DNA of 64,000 nt from assembly GCF_963667405.1 (NCBI RefSeq), contig NZ_OY763408.1, positions 2,813,757 through 2,877,756 on the forward strand, read 5' to 3'. Source of the DNA: an uncultured Sphaerochaeta sp. GTDB lineage: Bacteria; Spirochaetota; Spirochaetia; Sphaerochaetales; Sphaerochaetaceae. Position 1 is the first letter of the stretch. Every line of letters starts with the position of its first letter. Shown here one piece after another: positions 1-8,225 of this stretch. The notes beneath the pieces were generated by a model that was given only the letters and a program-made list of their open reading frames with translations, ran no database searches and was not told where the DNA came from. The translations under genes were made by a program, and so were the position numbers.

Positions 1-1414
1 TGTCAGCGATGATTGTGTTGAGCACAAAGTTCGGACCGGATACGGAGAAAGAGGAACCGAGCATCCTGAACTCAAACTTGTTGCCGGTAAAAGCAAAGGG
101 GCTGGTACGGTTGCGGTCGGTGGTGTCCTTGGGGAAGGAGGGCAAGAGATTCACCCCCAGCAGCATCGAGGTGCGCGCCTTCGAGGGGCAATCCACCCCG
201 TCGGCAAGGGCATCGAGGATGCTGGTGAGCTCTTCGCCGAGGAACATCGAAACGATGGCAGGAGGAGCCTCATTTGCTCCAAGACGATGGTCGTTGCCTG
301 CACTTGCAACCGAAACACGCAGAAGATCCTGATACTCATCCACAGCAGCGATGACCGCCACCAGAAAAAGCAGGAACTGGGCGTTGTCCTTCGGGTTGTC
401 ACCCGGTTCAAGCAGGTTGATGCCTGTATCGGTGGAGATGGACCAGTTGTTGTGCTTGCCCGAACCGTTCACCCCGGCAAACGGCTTCTCGTGCAAGAGG
501 CAGACAAGACCGTGACGGTCTGCAACCTTCTTCATCATCTCCATGGTCAGCTGGTTGTGGTCAACCGCCAGATTGCTGGTGGTGAAAATGGGTGCAAGCT
601 CATGCTGGGAGGGAGCGACCTCGTTGTGCTCGGTCTTTGCCAGGATGCCGAGCTTCCACAGCTCCTCATCGAGCTCGCGCATGAATGCGGAGACCCTTCC
701 CTTCAGGTTGCCGAAGTAGTGGTCCTCCATCTCCTGCCCTTTCGGGGGGCGTGAACCGAGCAGCGTACGACCGGTATGGATGAGGTCCTTGCGCTTCAGA
801 TAAAGGGACTTGTCAATGAGAAAGTACTCCTGCTCAGGTCCTACGGTGGTCAGCACACGCCGTACCTCGGTCTTGCCGAAGAGCTTGAGGATCCTCAGCG
901 CTTCGCGGCTGATCACCTCCATGGAACGAAGCAGCGGCGTCTTCTTGTCCAGGACTTCTCCGCTGTAGGAGCAGAAGGCGGTGGGGATGCACAGCGTATT
1001 CTCCTTGATGAAGGCATAGCTGGAAGGGTCCCAGGCGGTATAGCCCCTGGCTTCGAAGGTGGCCCTGAGTCCACCGGAGGGGAAGGAGGAGGCATCGGGT
1101 TCGCCCTTGATGAGTTCCTTGCCGCTGAACTCCATGACAGCATGTCCATCCTTGGCAGGAGAGATGAAACTCTCGTGCTTCTCTGCAGTGATTCCGGTCA
1201 TCGGCTGGAACCAGTGGGTGAAATGGGTCACCCCCTTGGAAAGGGCCCACTCTTTCATGGCATGGGCAACTTGGTTGGCGATGGCAAGATTGAGTTCCTT
1301 TCCCTCTCTGATGGTCTCCTTGAGCTGCCGATAGGTATCCTTGGCAAGATACTCGCGCATTGCCTCATCATTGAATACTGAGCTACCGAAATACTGATCC
1401 ACACGTTCTGTCAT
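1..1414 (-). CDS. glnN: glutamine synthetase type III, N-terminal two thirds (runs off left edge)
   Basis: ATP-dependent ligation of ammonia to glutamate in the cytoplasm. The minus-strand frame is open from the ATG at 1414 to the window edge (471 codons seen; the family is about 700 residues). The N-terminus reads [14 protein letters not shown], followed by the type III hallmarks [13 protein letters not shown] and [25 protein letters not shown] lies just upstream of the ATG. It is transcribed divergently from the glutamate synthase operon. Its leader carries an antiterminator/terminator pair matching the one across the divide, so expression is probably controlled by the ANTAR protein at 8226. 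A second, type I-like synthetase lies at 6934, so the locus encodes two unrelated-class enzymes for one reaction. The C-terminus is not visible. Confidence 0.93.
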   Translation of the reverse strand, partial: MTERVDQYFGSSVFNDEAMREYLAKDTYRQLKETIREGKELNLAIANQVAHAMKEWALSKGVTHFTHWFQPMTGITAEKHESFISPAKDGHAVMEFSGKELIKGEPDASSFPSGGLRATFEARGYTAWDPSSYAFIKENTLCIPTAFCSYSGEVLDKKTPLLRSMEVISREALRILKLFGKTEVRRVLTTVGPEQEYFLIDKSLYLKRKDLIHTGRTLLGSRPPKGQEMEDHYFGNLKGRVSAFMRELDEELWKLGILAKTEHNEVAPSQHELAPIFTTSNLAVDHNQLTMEMMKKVADRHGLVCLLHEKPFAGVNGSGKHNNWSISTDTGINLLEPGDNPKDNAQFLLFLVAVIAAVDEYQDLLRVSVASAGNDHRLGANEAPPAIVSMFLGEELTSILDALADGVDCPSKARTSMLLGVNLLPSFPKDTTDRNRTSPFAFTGNKFEFRMLGSSFSVSGPNFVLNTIIAD

Positions 1415-1539
1415 ACTCGCCTCCGCCTCATGGTTTACGTGGGTGTTCGGCACAGAAAGACCAACCTTGGCACCTTGCGGCCGCTGTATCTTTCTGTACC
1501 CTCCTACCCAATTCCGCAGTCGATGCTGGGGAAAAAGAG

Positions 1540-1576
1540 AAAGGCGCTGTAGCCCAAACTGGACTACAGCGCCTTT
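1540..1576 (-). terminator. leader terminator (attenuator) upstream of glnN
   Basis: Perfect 13-bp inverted repeat: AAAGGCGCTGTAG at 1540-1552 and CTACAGCGCCTTT at 1564-1576. On the minus strand it is followed by TTTCTCTTTTT (about 1531-1542). It sits between the glnN promoter and the glnN start, and no minus-strand gene lies upstream that it could end. It is therefore read as a conditional terminator. Its 5' arm begins inside the AAAGGC hexaloop of the overlapping hairpin at 1567-1580. Confidence 0.8.
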
Positions 1577-1580
1577 GCTG
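1567..1580 (-). promoter_or_regulatory. ANTAR-type antiterminator hairpin, glnN leader
   Basis: On the minus strand CAGC-AAAGGC-GCTG forms a 4-bp stem closing a six-base loop with A at position 1 and G at position 4, the signature recognised by ANTAR proteins. Loop bases 4-6 and the 3' strand are also the start of the terminator 5' arm, so the two folds exclude each other. The same loop and stem length occur in the divergent leader at 1815-1828. Binding by the ANTAR protein at 8226 is inferred. Confidence 0.72.
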
Positions 1581-1587
1581 ATGGCTC

Positions 1588-1617
1588 GTTGTACACCTAC
1601 CGAAGGCTTTCTGTCAA
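1588..1617 (-). promoter_or_regulatory. glnN sigma70 promoter
   Basis: Minus strand TTGACA (1612-1617), an 18-nt spacer, then TACAAC (1588-1593). This predicts a start near 1581, a base or two before the hexaloop hairpin, so the leader RNA would begin almost directly with the regulatory structure. Confidence 0.65.
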
Positions 1618-1767
1618 CTCCCTCCCGCAAAGGATTTGCAGAATGTACGACTTTCACCAAAAACCATACCCTACGATAACCGGCTCTTTCTCTTTATGAA
1701 AGAAGAACATGGAAGCAACAGCAACAATACCGTCGGTATAGTTTTTGAATAAATATACGCATCCCTC

Positions 1768-1796
1768 GTGACAAACTCTCCCTTCTTGGGTATGAT
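1768..1796 (+). promoter_or_regulatory. glutamate synthase operon promoter
   Basis: GTGACA (1768-1773), a 17-nt spacer and TATGAT (1791-1796) make a strong sigma70 match with a predicted start near 1803. The rest of the divergent gap (about 1618-1767) shows only a short ATACC/GGTAT repeat near 1728-1740 and no gene. Confidence 0.7.
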
Positions 1797-1814
1797 GGGC
1801 CAAAAGAACGGGAA

Positions 1815-1828
1815 GGACAAAGGCGTCC
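1815..1828 (+). promoter_or_regulatory. ANTAR-type antiterminator hairpin, glutamate synthase leader
   Basis: GGAC-AAAGGC-GTCC: a 4-bp stem with hexaloop AAAGGC (A1, G4). The loop is identical to that in the divergent glnN leader while the stem sequence differs, so the loop and the pairing are what is conserved. Loop GGC and stem GTCC are re-used as the first bases of the terminator at 1822-1876. It lies about 12 nt from the predicted transcription start. Recognition by the operon's own ANTAR protein is inferred. Confidence 0.75.
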
Positions 1829-1876
1829 ACCAAAGACAGCTTGTTATGCAAGCTATCCTTGGTGGTCGCCTTTTTT
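1822..1876 (+). terminator. leader terminator (attenuator) of the glutamate synthase operon
   Basis: Long hairpin: GGCG pairs CGCC, CCACCAA pairs TTGGTGG, and AGCTTG pairs CAAGCT around a TTATG loop, with small internal mismatches. It is followed directly by TTTTTT (1871-1876). It lies 21 nt before the first start codon and downstream of the promoter, so it must be bypassed for expression. It competes with the hairpin at 1815-1828. Confidence 0.85.
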
Positions 1877-1883
1877 CATTCCC

Positions 1884-1897
1884 AGGGAGTGTACCCT
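1884..1897 (+). promoter_or_regulatory. small hairpin over the Shine-Dalgarno of the first operon gene
   Basis: AGGG (1884-1887) pairs with CCCT (1894-1897) around AGTGTA, another six-base loop with A1 and G4, ending one base before the ATG at 1898. It would hide GGGAG, the ribosome site. It may be chance; no counterpart is seen before glnN. Confidence 0.35.
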
Positions 1898-3049
1898 ATG
1901 GACGGTTATCACCAACACCAGTATCTGGAAGGAGAGGTCCGCATACCCAGCGGATGCGCCATCAGCGGCATCATCGACCGAAGCGGAAAACGCTTCTCAG
2001 GCTCCGATGCCATCACCTCCATCTCCGTCATGCACGACAGGTCCAACGGGCTGGGTGGCGGTTTTGCAGGCTACGGGATCTATCCCGAATACGAGGATTT
2101 CACCGCCCTGCACATCTTCTATTATGGAAGCGAGGCAAAACGAAAGACCGAGGAGTTCCTTGAAGAGCATTTCGATCTCATCAACCTCTCCAAGATTCCG
2201 ACCGAAAAACACAGGGCCATCACCGATGAGCCGTTGATCTGGCGCTACTTCGTCATGCCCCTTCCGACCAAACTCGCATCCAGCCAGCTGGATGAGGATG
2301 AGTACACCGCCCGTTGCGTCATCCGGATCAACAAGGAGATCGACGGTTCCTATGTCTTCTCCTCCGGCAAGAACATGGGTGTCTTCAAGGCAGTAGGCTA
2401 TCCGGAGGATGTCGGTGCCTTCTACCGCCTCGATGACTACAAGGGCTACAGCTGGACGGTGCATGGCCGCTATCCCACCAACACTCCGGGCTGGTGGGGC
2501 GGAGCACACCCGTTCAGCCTCCTCAGTTACTCGGTGGTGCACAACGGGGAGATCTCCAGCTACGACGCCAACCGCCGTTTCATCGAGATGTACGGCTATG
2601 CCTGCACCCTGAAGACCGACACCGAAGTCATCACCTATATGATCGACTACCTGCACCGGCGCCAAGGACTGACCCTCGAGGAAGTGAGCAGTGTCATCGC
2701 CGCTCCCTTCTGGTCGACCATCGAACGCAAGGATGAGGAGGAGAGAAACGCACTCACCTACCTGCGCAACACCTTTGCCAGCATGCTCATCACCGGCCCC
2801 TTCTCCATCATCCTCGGCTACAACGGGGGGTTGATGGCGCTCAACGACCGCCTGAAGCTTCGTTCCATGGTGGCTGCAGAGAAGGGAGACAAGGTGTTCA
2901 TCGCAAGTGAAGAGGCCGCCATCCGCATCATCGAACCGAACCCTGACCGGCTGTGGTACCCCATCGGGGGAAAGCCCGTCATCGCCGAGCTCTACACCAC
3001 TGGACAAGGAGGGGCACATGGCCATCAACTACCTGTATCCGGACTTTGA
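1898..3049 (+). CDS. glutamate synthase, glutamine amidotransferase (class II) subunit
   Basis: Archaeal-type split glutamate synthase: this 383-residue part is the class II (Ntn) glutaminase domain that releases ammonia for the FMN subunit. The probable nucleophile is Cys20 in GCAISGIID. WTVHGRYPTNTPGWWGGAHPF, then VVHNGEISSYDAN and KTDTEV are typical amidotransferase stretches. A Cys at position 20 rather than 2 implies a short propeptide or an unprocessed form. Start chosen at 1898 because GGGAG precedes it and the upstream in-frame ATG lies inside the leader terminator. The end overlaps the next gene by 32 nt, consistent with coupled translation of a complex. Confidence 0.88.
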   Translation: MDGYHQHQYLEGEVRIPSGCAISGIIDRSGKRFSGSDAITSISVMHDRSNGLGGGFAGYGIYPEYEDFTALHIFYYGSEAKRKTEEFLEEHFDLINLSKIPTEKHRAITDEPLIWRYFVMPLPTKLASSQLDEDEYTARCVIRINKEIDGSYVFSSGKNMGVFKAVGYPEDVGAFYRLDDYKGYSWTVHGRYPTNTPGWWGGAHPFSLLSYSVVHNGEISSYDANRRFIEMYGYACTLKTDTEVITYMIDYLHRRQGLTLEEVSSVIAAPFWSTIERKDEEERNALTYLRNTFASMLITGPFSIILGYNGGLMALNDRLKLRSMVAAEKGDKVFIASEEAAIRIIEPNPDRLWYPIGGKPVIAELYTTGQGGAHGHQLPVSGL

Positions 3050-4523
3050 GGTCCAACGCAACGAAAGCCGATGCATCACCTGCCGTGTCTGTGAGCGGCA
3101 GTGTGCCAACCTGGTGCACCACTACGATGCGGAGACCGGCCGCATGACCAGCGACGAAAGCCTGTGCGTCAACTGCCACCGCTGTGTCTCCCTCTGCCCC
3201 ACCCGGGCCCTGAAGATTGTGAAAACCGACCATGTCTTCAAGGAAAACGCCAACTGGAGGGGAGAGGTCATTCAGGATATCTACCGCCAGGCAGAGACCG
3301 GCGGTGTTCTGCTCGCTTCCATGGGAACCCCCAAGCCCTACCCCGTCTACTGGGACAAGATGCTGATCAACGCAAGCCAGGTGACCAATCCCTCCATCGA
3401 CCCGCTGCGCGAACCGATGGAGACCACCACCTTCCTGGGCAAGAAGAGCACCACCATCCGACGGGACGAACAAGGAAAGCTCATCACCGATACCACTCCG
3501 CAGCTGAAACTGGCCATTCCCATCATGTTCAGTGCAATGTCCTACGGCTCGATCTCCTACAACGCACACAAGAGCCTTGCCTTGGCTGCCGAGCAGTTGG
3601 GAACCTTCTACAACACCGGCGAAGGCGGACTGCATGAGGACTTCTACCGGCATGGCAAGAATACCATTGTGCAGGTGGCATCCGGACGGTTCGGGGTACA
3701 CCCAGGCTATCTGAATGCGGGAGCAGCCATCGAGATCAAGATGGGACAGGGGGCGAAACCCGGTATCGGGGGACACCTTCCCGGTTCCAAGATCGGGCAG
3801 GACATCTCAAAAACCCGCATGATACCGTTGCACAGCGATGCAATCAGTCCGGCTCCCCACCATGACATCTACTCCATTGAAGATCTCCGGCAGCTGGTCT
3901 ACGCCCTCAAGGAAGCCACCAACTACACCAAGCCGGTCATCGTCAAGGTTGCTGCGGTGCACAACATCTCCGCCATCGCCAGTGGCATCGCCCGCAGTGG
4001 TGCGGACATCATCGCCATAGACGGTTTCCGCGGAGGCACGGGTGCAGCTCCCGCCCGCATCCGGGACAATGTGGGCATCCCCATCGAACTGGCCCTCGCC
4101 AGTGTCGATGAGCGGCTGCGCGCAGAAGGGATCCGCAACCAGGTCAGCCTGGTCGTGGGAGGCTCGATCCGCAGCAGTGCCGATGTCATCAAGGCCATCG
4201 CCTTGGGAGCAGATGCCATCTACATCGCAACCAGCGCCCTGATAGCCCTTGGTTGCCATCTCTGCCGCACCTGTCACAGCGGCAAGTGCAACTGGGGCAT
4301 TGCAACCCAGAATCCTGAGCTCGTCAAACGCCTCAATCCCGAGATCGGCAGCGAGCATCTGGTGAACCTGCTGACAGCATGGAATCACGAGATCAAGGAG
4401 ATGATGGGAGGCATGGGCATCAACTCCATCGAGGCGTTGAAGGGAAACCGCCTGATGCTCAGGGGCATCGGGTTGTGCGATGCGGAGCTCAAGATCCTGG
4501 GCATCAGCCATGCCGGGGCATAG
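3018..4523 (+). CDS. glutamate synthase, Fe-S/FMN catalytic subunit
   Basis: Core of the split glutamate synthase (501 residues): reductive transfer of ammonia to 2-oxoglutarate on FMN. Residues 19-60 carry two ferredoxin Cys clusters (CITCRVCERQC and CVNCHRCVSLCP). Then comes the FMN barrel with MFSAMSYGSISYNAH, TGEGGLHEDF, GQGAKPGIGGHLPG, GFRGGTGAAPA and VVGGSIRSSADV. Near residue 412 CHLCRTCHSGKCNWG is the site equivalent to the [3Fe-4S] loop of GltB. AAGGAGG precedes the ATG at 3018. It lacks amidotransferase and GXGXG domains, which are separate genes on either side. Confidence 0.93.
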   Translation: MAINYLYPDFEVQRNESRCITCRVCERQCANLVHHYDAETGRMTSDESLCVNCHRCVSLCPTRALKIVKTDHVFKENANWRGEVIQDIYRQAETGGVLLASMGTPKPYPVYWDKMLINASQVTNPSIDPLREPMETTTFLGKKSTTIRRDEQGKLITDTTPQLKLAIPIMFSAMSYGSISYNAHKSLALAAEQLGTFYNTGEGGLHEDFYRHGKNTIVQVASGRFGVHPGYLNAGAAIEIKMGQGAKPGIGGHLPGSKIGQDISKTRMIPLHSDAISPAPHHDIYSIEDLRQLVYALKEATNYTKPVIVKVAAVHNISAIASGIARSGADIIAIDGFRGGTGAAPARIRDNVGIPIELALASVDERLRAEGIRNQVSLVVGGSIRSSADVIKAIALGADAIYIATSALIALGCHLCRTCHSGKCNWGIATQNPELVKRLNPEIGSEHLVNLLTAWNHEIKEMMGGMGINSIEALKGNRLMLRGIGLCDAELKILGISHAGA

Positions 4524-4532
4524 GAGGCAACC

Positions 4533-4961
4533 ATGAAACGAGTCTATGTGAATGAAACGTGGTGCCTCGGGTGCCACCTGTGTGAGTACTACTGTGCCTA
4601 CGCAAACTCCGGCCTGACCGATATGGTCAAGGCACTGAAGGACAAGGTGATCAGGCCGCGCCTTACCATCGAGCAGGAGGGCACCATCAGCTTTGCCGTC
4701 AGCTGCAGGCACTGCACCGAGCCGCTGTGCATGAAAAGCTGCATCGCTGGGGCCATCTCCTGCAAGGACGGCCTGATCGTCATTGACCAGAGCAAGTGCG
4801 TGAACTGCTACTCCTGCATCATGGCCTGCCCGTATGGCGCCCTCATGCCTAGCGAGGAGCAGGTGATGCAGAAGTGCGAACTGTGTGCAACCAACTCCCA
4901 CGGCCAACCGGTCTGTGTACAAGGCTGTCCCAACAAGGCCATCGTCTATGAGGAGCGTTAG
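4533..4961 (+). CDS. 4Fe-4S ferredoxin-type electron-transfer subunit
   Basis: A 142-residue polyferredoxin with four Cys groups: CLGCHLCEYYC (11-21), CRHCTEPLCMKSC (about 58-70), CVNCYSCIMACP (about 89-100) and a C-terminal CELC...CVQGCP group. This HycB/DMSO-reductase-B-like arrangement usually carries electrons between partner subunits. Placed between the FMN subunit and an FAD oxidoreductase, it probably wires NAD(P)H or ferredoxin electrons to the glutamate synthase. It starts 10 nt after the preceding stop with GGAGG upstream. Confidence 0.88.
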   Translation: MKRVYVNETWCLGCHLCEYYCAYANSGLTDMVKALKDKVIRPRLTIEQEGTISFAVSCRHCTEPLCMKSCIAGAISCKDGLIVIDQSKCVNCYSCIMACPYGALMPSEEQVMQKCELCATNSHGQPVCVQGCPNKAIVYEER

Positions 4962-4962
4962 G

Positions 4963-6195
4963 ATGCACTACCTTATCATCGGCAACTCCATTGCAGCGGC
5001 TGCAGTCATCGAAGGGATCCGAAGCCAGGATCCGGAAGGGGCGATCACCGTCGTCGGGGAGGAGAGGCAGGCCTGCTATGCCCGCCCACTCATCTCCTAC
5101 TTGCTGCAAGGCAAGACGGACGAAGAGAAGATGCGCTATCGCGACCAAGCGTTCTTTGACAAACACAAGGTCACCGTCCTTTGCGAAACACGTGCCAGTC
5201 ACCTGGATGCAGGGACAAAGACCGTTGCCTTGGATGACGGGACCACCCTCACCTACGACAAGCTGGTGCTTGCCACCGGCTCCTCCCCGTTCATCCCTCC
5301 CATGGAGGGGCTTGGGCAGGTGAAGCATCGTTTCACCTTTCTCACCCTGGATGATGCCCTTGCACTGCAACAGGTGGTAAAAGGTGATAGCCGTGTCCTG
5401 ATCCTTGGCGCCGGCCTCATCGGACTGAAATGTGCAGAGGGCCTTTTCGGACAAGTCCGCTCCATCACCGTGGTCGATCTTGCCCCACGGATCCTTGCAA
5501 GCATCCTCGATGAGAAAGGATCGGCCCAGGTACAGGAGCATTTGCAGCAGAAAGGCCTCACCTTCCATCTTTCTGACCGGGTGAAGGAGTTCACCGCCAA
5601 CGAGGCCCTCCTGGAGAGCGGAACCATCGTCGGCTTTGACATGCTGGTTGTTGCCGTAGGGGTGAAGCCGAATACCAGCTTGGCAAAAGAGGCGGGCCTT
5701 GCGGTCAACCGGGGCATCGTGGTCGACACCTCCATGAGAACCTCGGGCAAGGACATCTGGGCAGCCGGCGACTGTGCGGAGGCTGAGGAGCTGGTAAGCG
5801 GTCAGCACAAGGTATTGCCGCTTTTGTGCAATGCCTACCTGCAGGGAGAGACTGCCGGCAAGGATATGGCAGGACTGACAGAGCCATTCAACCAAGCAAT
5901 TGCCATGAATGCAATCTCCTTTTTCGGTCTGCATGTCATCACTGCCGGCCTCTACGAGGGAGAGGAGAAGCTGTTTGCGGAAGAGGGGTCGTACAAGCGA
6001 CTCTTTGTCAGGGACAATCATCTCATCGGCTATATCCTCATTGGGAAGGCTGTTGAGCGGGCTGGGATCTATACTGCCCTGATCAGGAACCAGACAGCTC
6101 TGGATACCATCGATTTCGATCTCATCAGTCGACAACCGGCCCTGATGGCCTTTGCCAAGTCGGTACGACAGCAGCAGCTGGGAGGAAGCGTATGA
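4963..6195 (+). CDS. FAD-dependent NAD(P) oxidoreductase of the glutamate synthase operon
   Basis: Pyridine nucleotide-disulfide oxidoreductase fold, 410 residues, resembling rubredoxin/nitrite-reductase-type FAD enzymes rather than GltD. It has an N-terminal FAD site (YLIIGNSIAAAAVIEG), an NAD(P) Rossmann motif ILGAGLIGLKCAEGL, and the FAD closing motif DIWAAGDCAEAEEL. No redox-active CxxC pair is visible. Start at the ATG at 4963, one base after the preceding stop, with GAGGAG upstream. It probably feeds reducing power to the ferredoxin subunit. It overlaps the next gene by ATGA. Confidence 0.88.
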   Translation: MHYLIIGNSIAAAAVIEGIRSQDPEGAITVVGEERQACYARPLISYLLQGKTDEEKMRYRDQAFFDKHKVTVLCETRASHLDAGTKTVALDDGTTLTYDKLVLATGSSPFIPPMEGLGQVKHRFTFLTLDDALALQQVVKGDSRVLILGAGLIGLKCAEGLFGQVRSITVVDLAPRILASILDEKGSAQVQEHLQQKGLTFHLSDRVKEFTANEALLESGTIVGFDMLVVAVGVKPNTSLAKEAGLAVNRGIVVDTSMRTSGKDIWAAGDCAEAEELVSGQHKVLPLLCNAYLQGETAGKDMAGLTEPFNQAIAMNAISFFGLHVITAGLYEGEEKLFAEEGSYKRLFVRDNHLIGYILIGKAVERAGIYTALIRNQTALDTIDFDLISRQPALMAFAKSVRQQQLGGSV

Positions 6196-6917
6196 AGCAT
6201 ATCGTAGTGAAGAGTCGCGACTACCAAGAGGTGAATCAGGAGATTCGCTCCACAAAGGACAAGAACATTGTGCTCTCGGAAGTCTTTGGCCAGCGGTATC
6301 TGGGCTCCTCCCTCAAGGACCGGGAGCTCACCATCGAGGGAACGGCAGGCAATGCCTTGGGCTGCTTCCTTGACGGGGGCATCATCACCGTCCATGGCAA
6401 TGCCCAGGACGCCACCGGTGATACGATGAACGACGGAAAGATTGTCATCCACGGGAGCTGCGGCGACGGGACCGGACTTGCCATGCGCGGGGGGGCCATC
6501 TACATCCGTGACAGCTCAGGGTACCGCTCGGGCATCCATATGAAGGCCTATGAGGACAAGCAACCCCTTCTGATCATCGGCGAGCGGGCGGGAAGTTTCT
6601 TGGGTGAGTACCAAGCCGGCGGAACCATCATCGTGCTGGGACGCAACCAAGCAGGCAAATCCCCTGTCGGGTATTTCTGTGGAACGGGTATGCATGGTGG
6701 TACAATCTATCTTCGCTGTGATACACTTCCGGTGAGCTTGCCGCCCCAAGTAGCAGTCAGGGATGCCGATGAGGCGGATATGCAGGTTTTGGGTGGTCTT
6801 CTCGAGGAGTATTGCTCGTTGTTTGCCTTTGACAAGACGGAGTTGCTCGCTTCACATTTCTTTGTGCTCCAACCCAACTCCGCAACACCTTATAAGATGC
6901 TATATACCCATGTTTGA
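6192..6917 (+). CDS. glutamate synthase GXGXG-domain subunit (GltB C-terminal domain)
   Basis: 241 residues forming the right-handed beta-helix domain that ends GltB and also occurs in formylmethanofuran dehydrogenase C. Repeated turns are seen: TIEGTAGNALG, TVHGNAQDATGDTM, VIHGSCGDGTGLAM. In fused enzymes this domain structures the ammonia path between the two active sites; here it is a separate chain, the third element of the split enzyme. Overlap of 4 nt with the upstream reductase indicates translational coupling. Confidence 0.9.
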   Translation: MKHIVVKSRDYQEVNQEIRSTKDKNIVLSEVFGQRYLGSSLKDRELTIEGTAGNALGCFLDGGIITVHGNAQDATGDTMNDGKIVIHGSCGDGTGLAMRGGAIYIRDSSGYRSGIHMKAYEDKQPLLIIGERAGSFLGEYQAGGTIIVLGRNQAGKSPVGYFCGTGMHGGTIYLRCDTLPVSLPPQVAVRDADEADMQVLGGLLEEYCSLFAFDKTELLASHFFVLQPNSATPYKMLYTHV

Positions 6918-6933
6918 GAGAGGGAGGAACAGG

Positions 6934-8214
6934 ATGACCAATACCCAGGTTGAGGTGATGCAGTTCATCAAGGAGCAGGATGTACGCTTTGTCCGTCTCG
7001 TCTTCTGCGATATTTTCGGACAGATCAAGAACATCTCCATCTCAGCGGATGAGCTGGGAAGAGCCTTTGCAAGCGGCATCTCCTTCGATGCGTCTGCCGT
7101 AAAGGGCTTTCTGCAGGTTGATGAGAGTGATTTGTTGCTCTTTCCCGATCCCGCAACCCTCTCCATCCTCCCCTGGCGCCCGGCCCAAGGTCGGGTGGTG
7201 CGCTTCTTCTGCTCGATCAGACGCCCCGACGGCTCCCGTTTTGAGGGCGACGGACGCTCACTTCTGGAGGAGACTGTCCAGAAAGCCGCACTGCAAGGCT
7301 ACCAGTTCGGCGTAGGTCCTGAGTGTGAATTCTACCTTTTCAAGCTCAATGACGAAGGACAGCCCACCTACACTCCCATTGACCGGGGAACCTATCTGGA
7401 TGTGGCTCCCCTGGACAAAGGGGAGAATGTAAGGCGTGAGATCTGCCTGAACCTGGAGCAGATGGGCTTCTATACCGAACGCAGCCACCATGAGTCAGGA
7501 CCGGGGCAGCATGAGATTGATTTCAAGTACAGCTCTCCGCTTGAGGCTGCAGACAACTTCATTACCTTCAGATCGGTGGTGAAGACCATCGCAGACCGAA
7601 GCGGACTCTTCGCCTCATTCCTTCCCAAGCCCCTGCCCACCGAGAGCGGCAGCGGGCTGCACATCAACCTCTCCATTACCCGGGAGGGGGAACAGAGCCG
7701 GCTGCTTGAACAGCAGATGACAGCCGGTATCCTCAACCGCATCAAGGAAATCTCCCTCTTCCTCAACCCCTTGGTGAACTCCTACGAACGGCTTGGTTCG
7801 TTCGAAGCTCCGCGCTATATCGGGTGGGGACAGGCCAACCGCTCACTTCTGATCCGCATTCCGCAGACCAGCGGGGAGTACCGGCGCATCGAGGTCCGCT
7901 CAGCCGACCCTTCCTGCAATCCCTACCTCGCGATCACCCTGTTGCTCAACGCCGCCTTGGAAGGTATCAGGGAGGGGCTTACCCCGCCCGAGGAGTATGT
8001 GGGCTCGGCCTATCAGATGCAGAAGGGCACCACCCTTCCCTCATCCTTGGCAGAAGCGATGGAGCTTGCCCAGAACAGCAGCTTCGTACAGTCAATCATC
8101 CCCCAGCGTTTGTTCAGCTATTTCCTCGAGGCAAAGAAAGCCGATTGGCTTGCCTACGAGGAGGCTGTCGATAAGAGCGAGGCGAGTCGCAAAAACGTCT
8201 TTTTCACGACCTAG
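6934..8214 (+). CDS. glutamine synthetase, type I-like
   Basis: 426 residues, class I fold: N-terminal beta-grasp (VRFVRLVFCDIFGQIKN), catalytic GPECEFYLF with the two metal Glu, GQHEIDF, FLPKPLPTESGSGLHIN, NSYERLGSFEAP, NRSLLIRIP and EVRSADPSCNPYLA. It is somewhat shorter than enterobacterial GlnA (about 470), and no obvious adenylylation-tyrosine segment is visible, so control is likely at expression or feedback level. The start at 6934 has GGGAGG 6 nt upstream; an ATG at 6910 overlaps the previous stop and lacks a site. Paired with glutamate synthase it completes a GS-GOGAT module. A GlnA-like enzyme acting on another amine cannot be fully excluded. Confidence 0.88.
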   Translation: MTNTQVEVMQFIKEQDVRFVRLVFCDIFGQIKNISISADELGRAFASGISFDASAVKGFLQVDESDLLLFPDPATLSILPWRPAQGRVVRFFCSIRRPDGSRFEGDGRSLLEETVQKAALQGYQFGVGPECEFYLFKLNDEGQPTYTPIDRGTYLDVAPLDKGENVRREICLNLEQMGFYTERSHHESGPGQHEIDFKYSSPLEAADNFITFRSVVKTIADRSGLFASFLPKPLPTESGSGLHINLSITREGEQSRLLEQQMTAGILNRIKEISLFLNPLVNSYERLGSFEAPRYIGWGQANRSLLIRIPQTSGEYRRIEVRSADPSCNPYLAITLLLNAALEGIREGLTPPEEYVGSAYQMQKGTTLPSSLAEAMELAQNSSFVQSIIPQRLFSYFLEAKKADWLAYEEAVDKSEASRKNVFFTT

Positions 8215-8225
8215 GAGGGCCAACG

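Noticed and set aside
1801..1814. Upstream P1 hexaloop (AAAGAA) for a canonical dual ANTAR motif
   Set aside because: The flanking bases give at most two pairs with a mismatch at the loop, and it begins before the predicted transcription start.
6763..6933. Longer N-terminus for the type I-like glutamine synthetase
   Set aside because: The extension overlaps the GXGXG subunit in another frame; the ATG at 6934 has the ribosome site and fits the family start.
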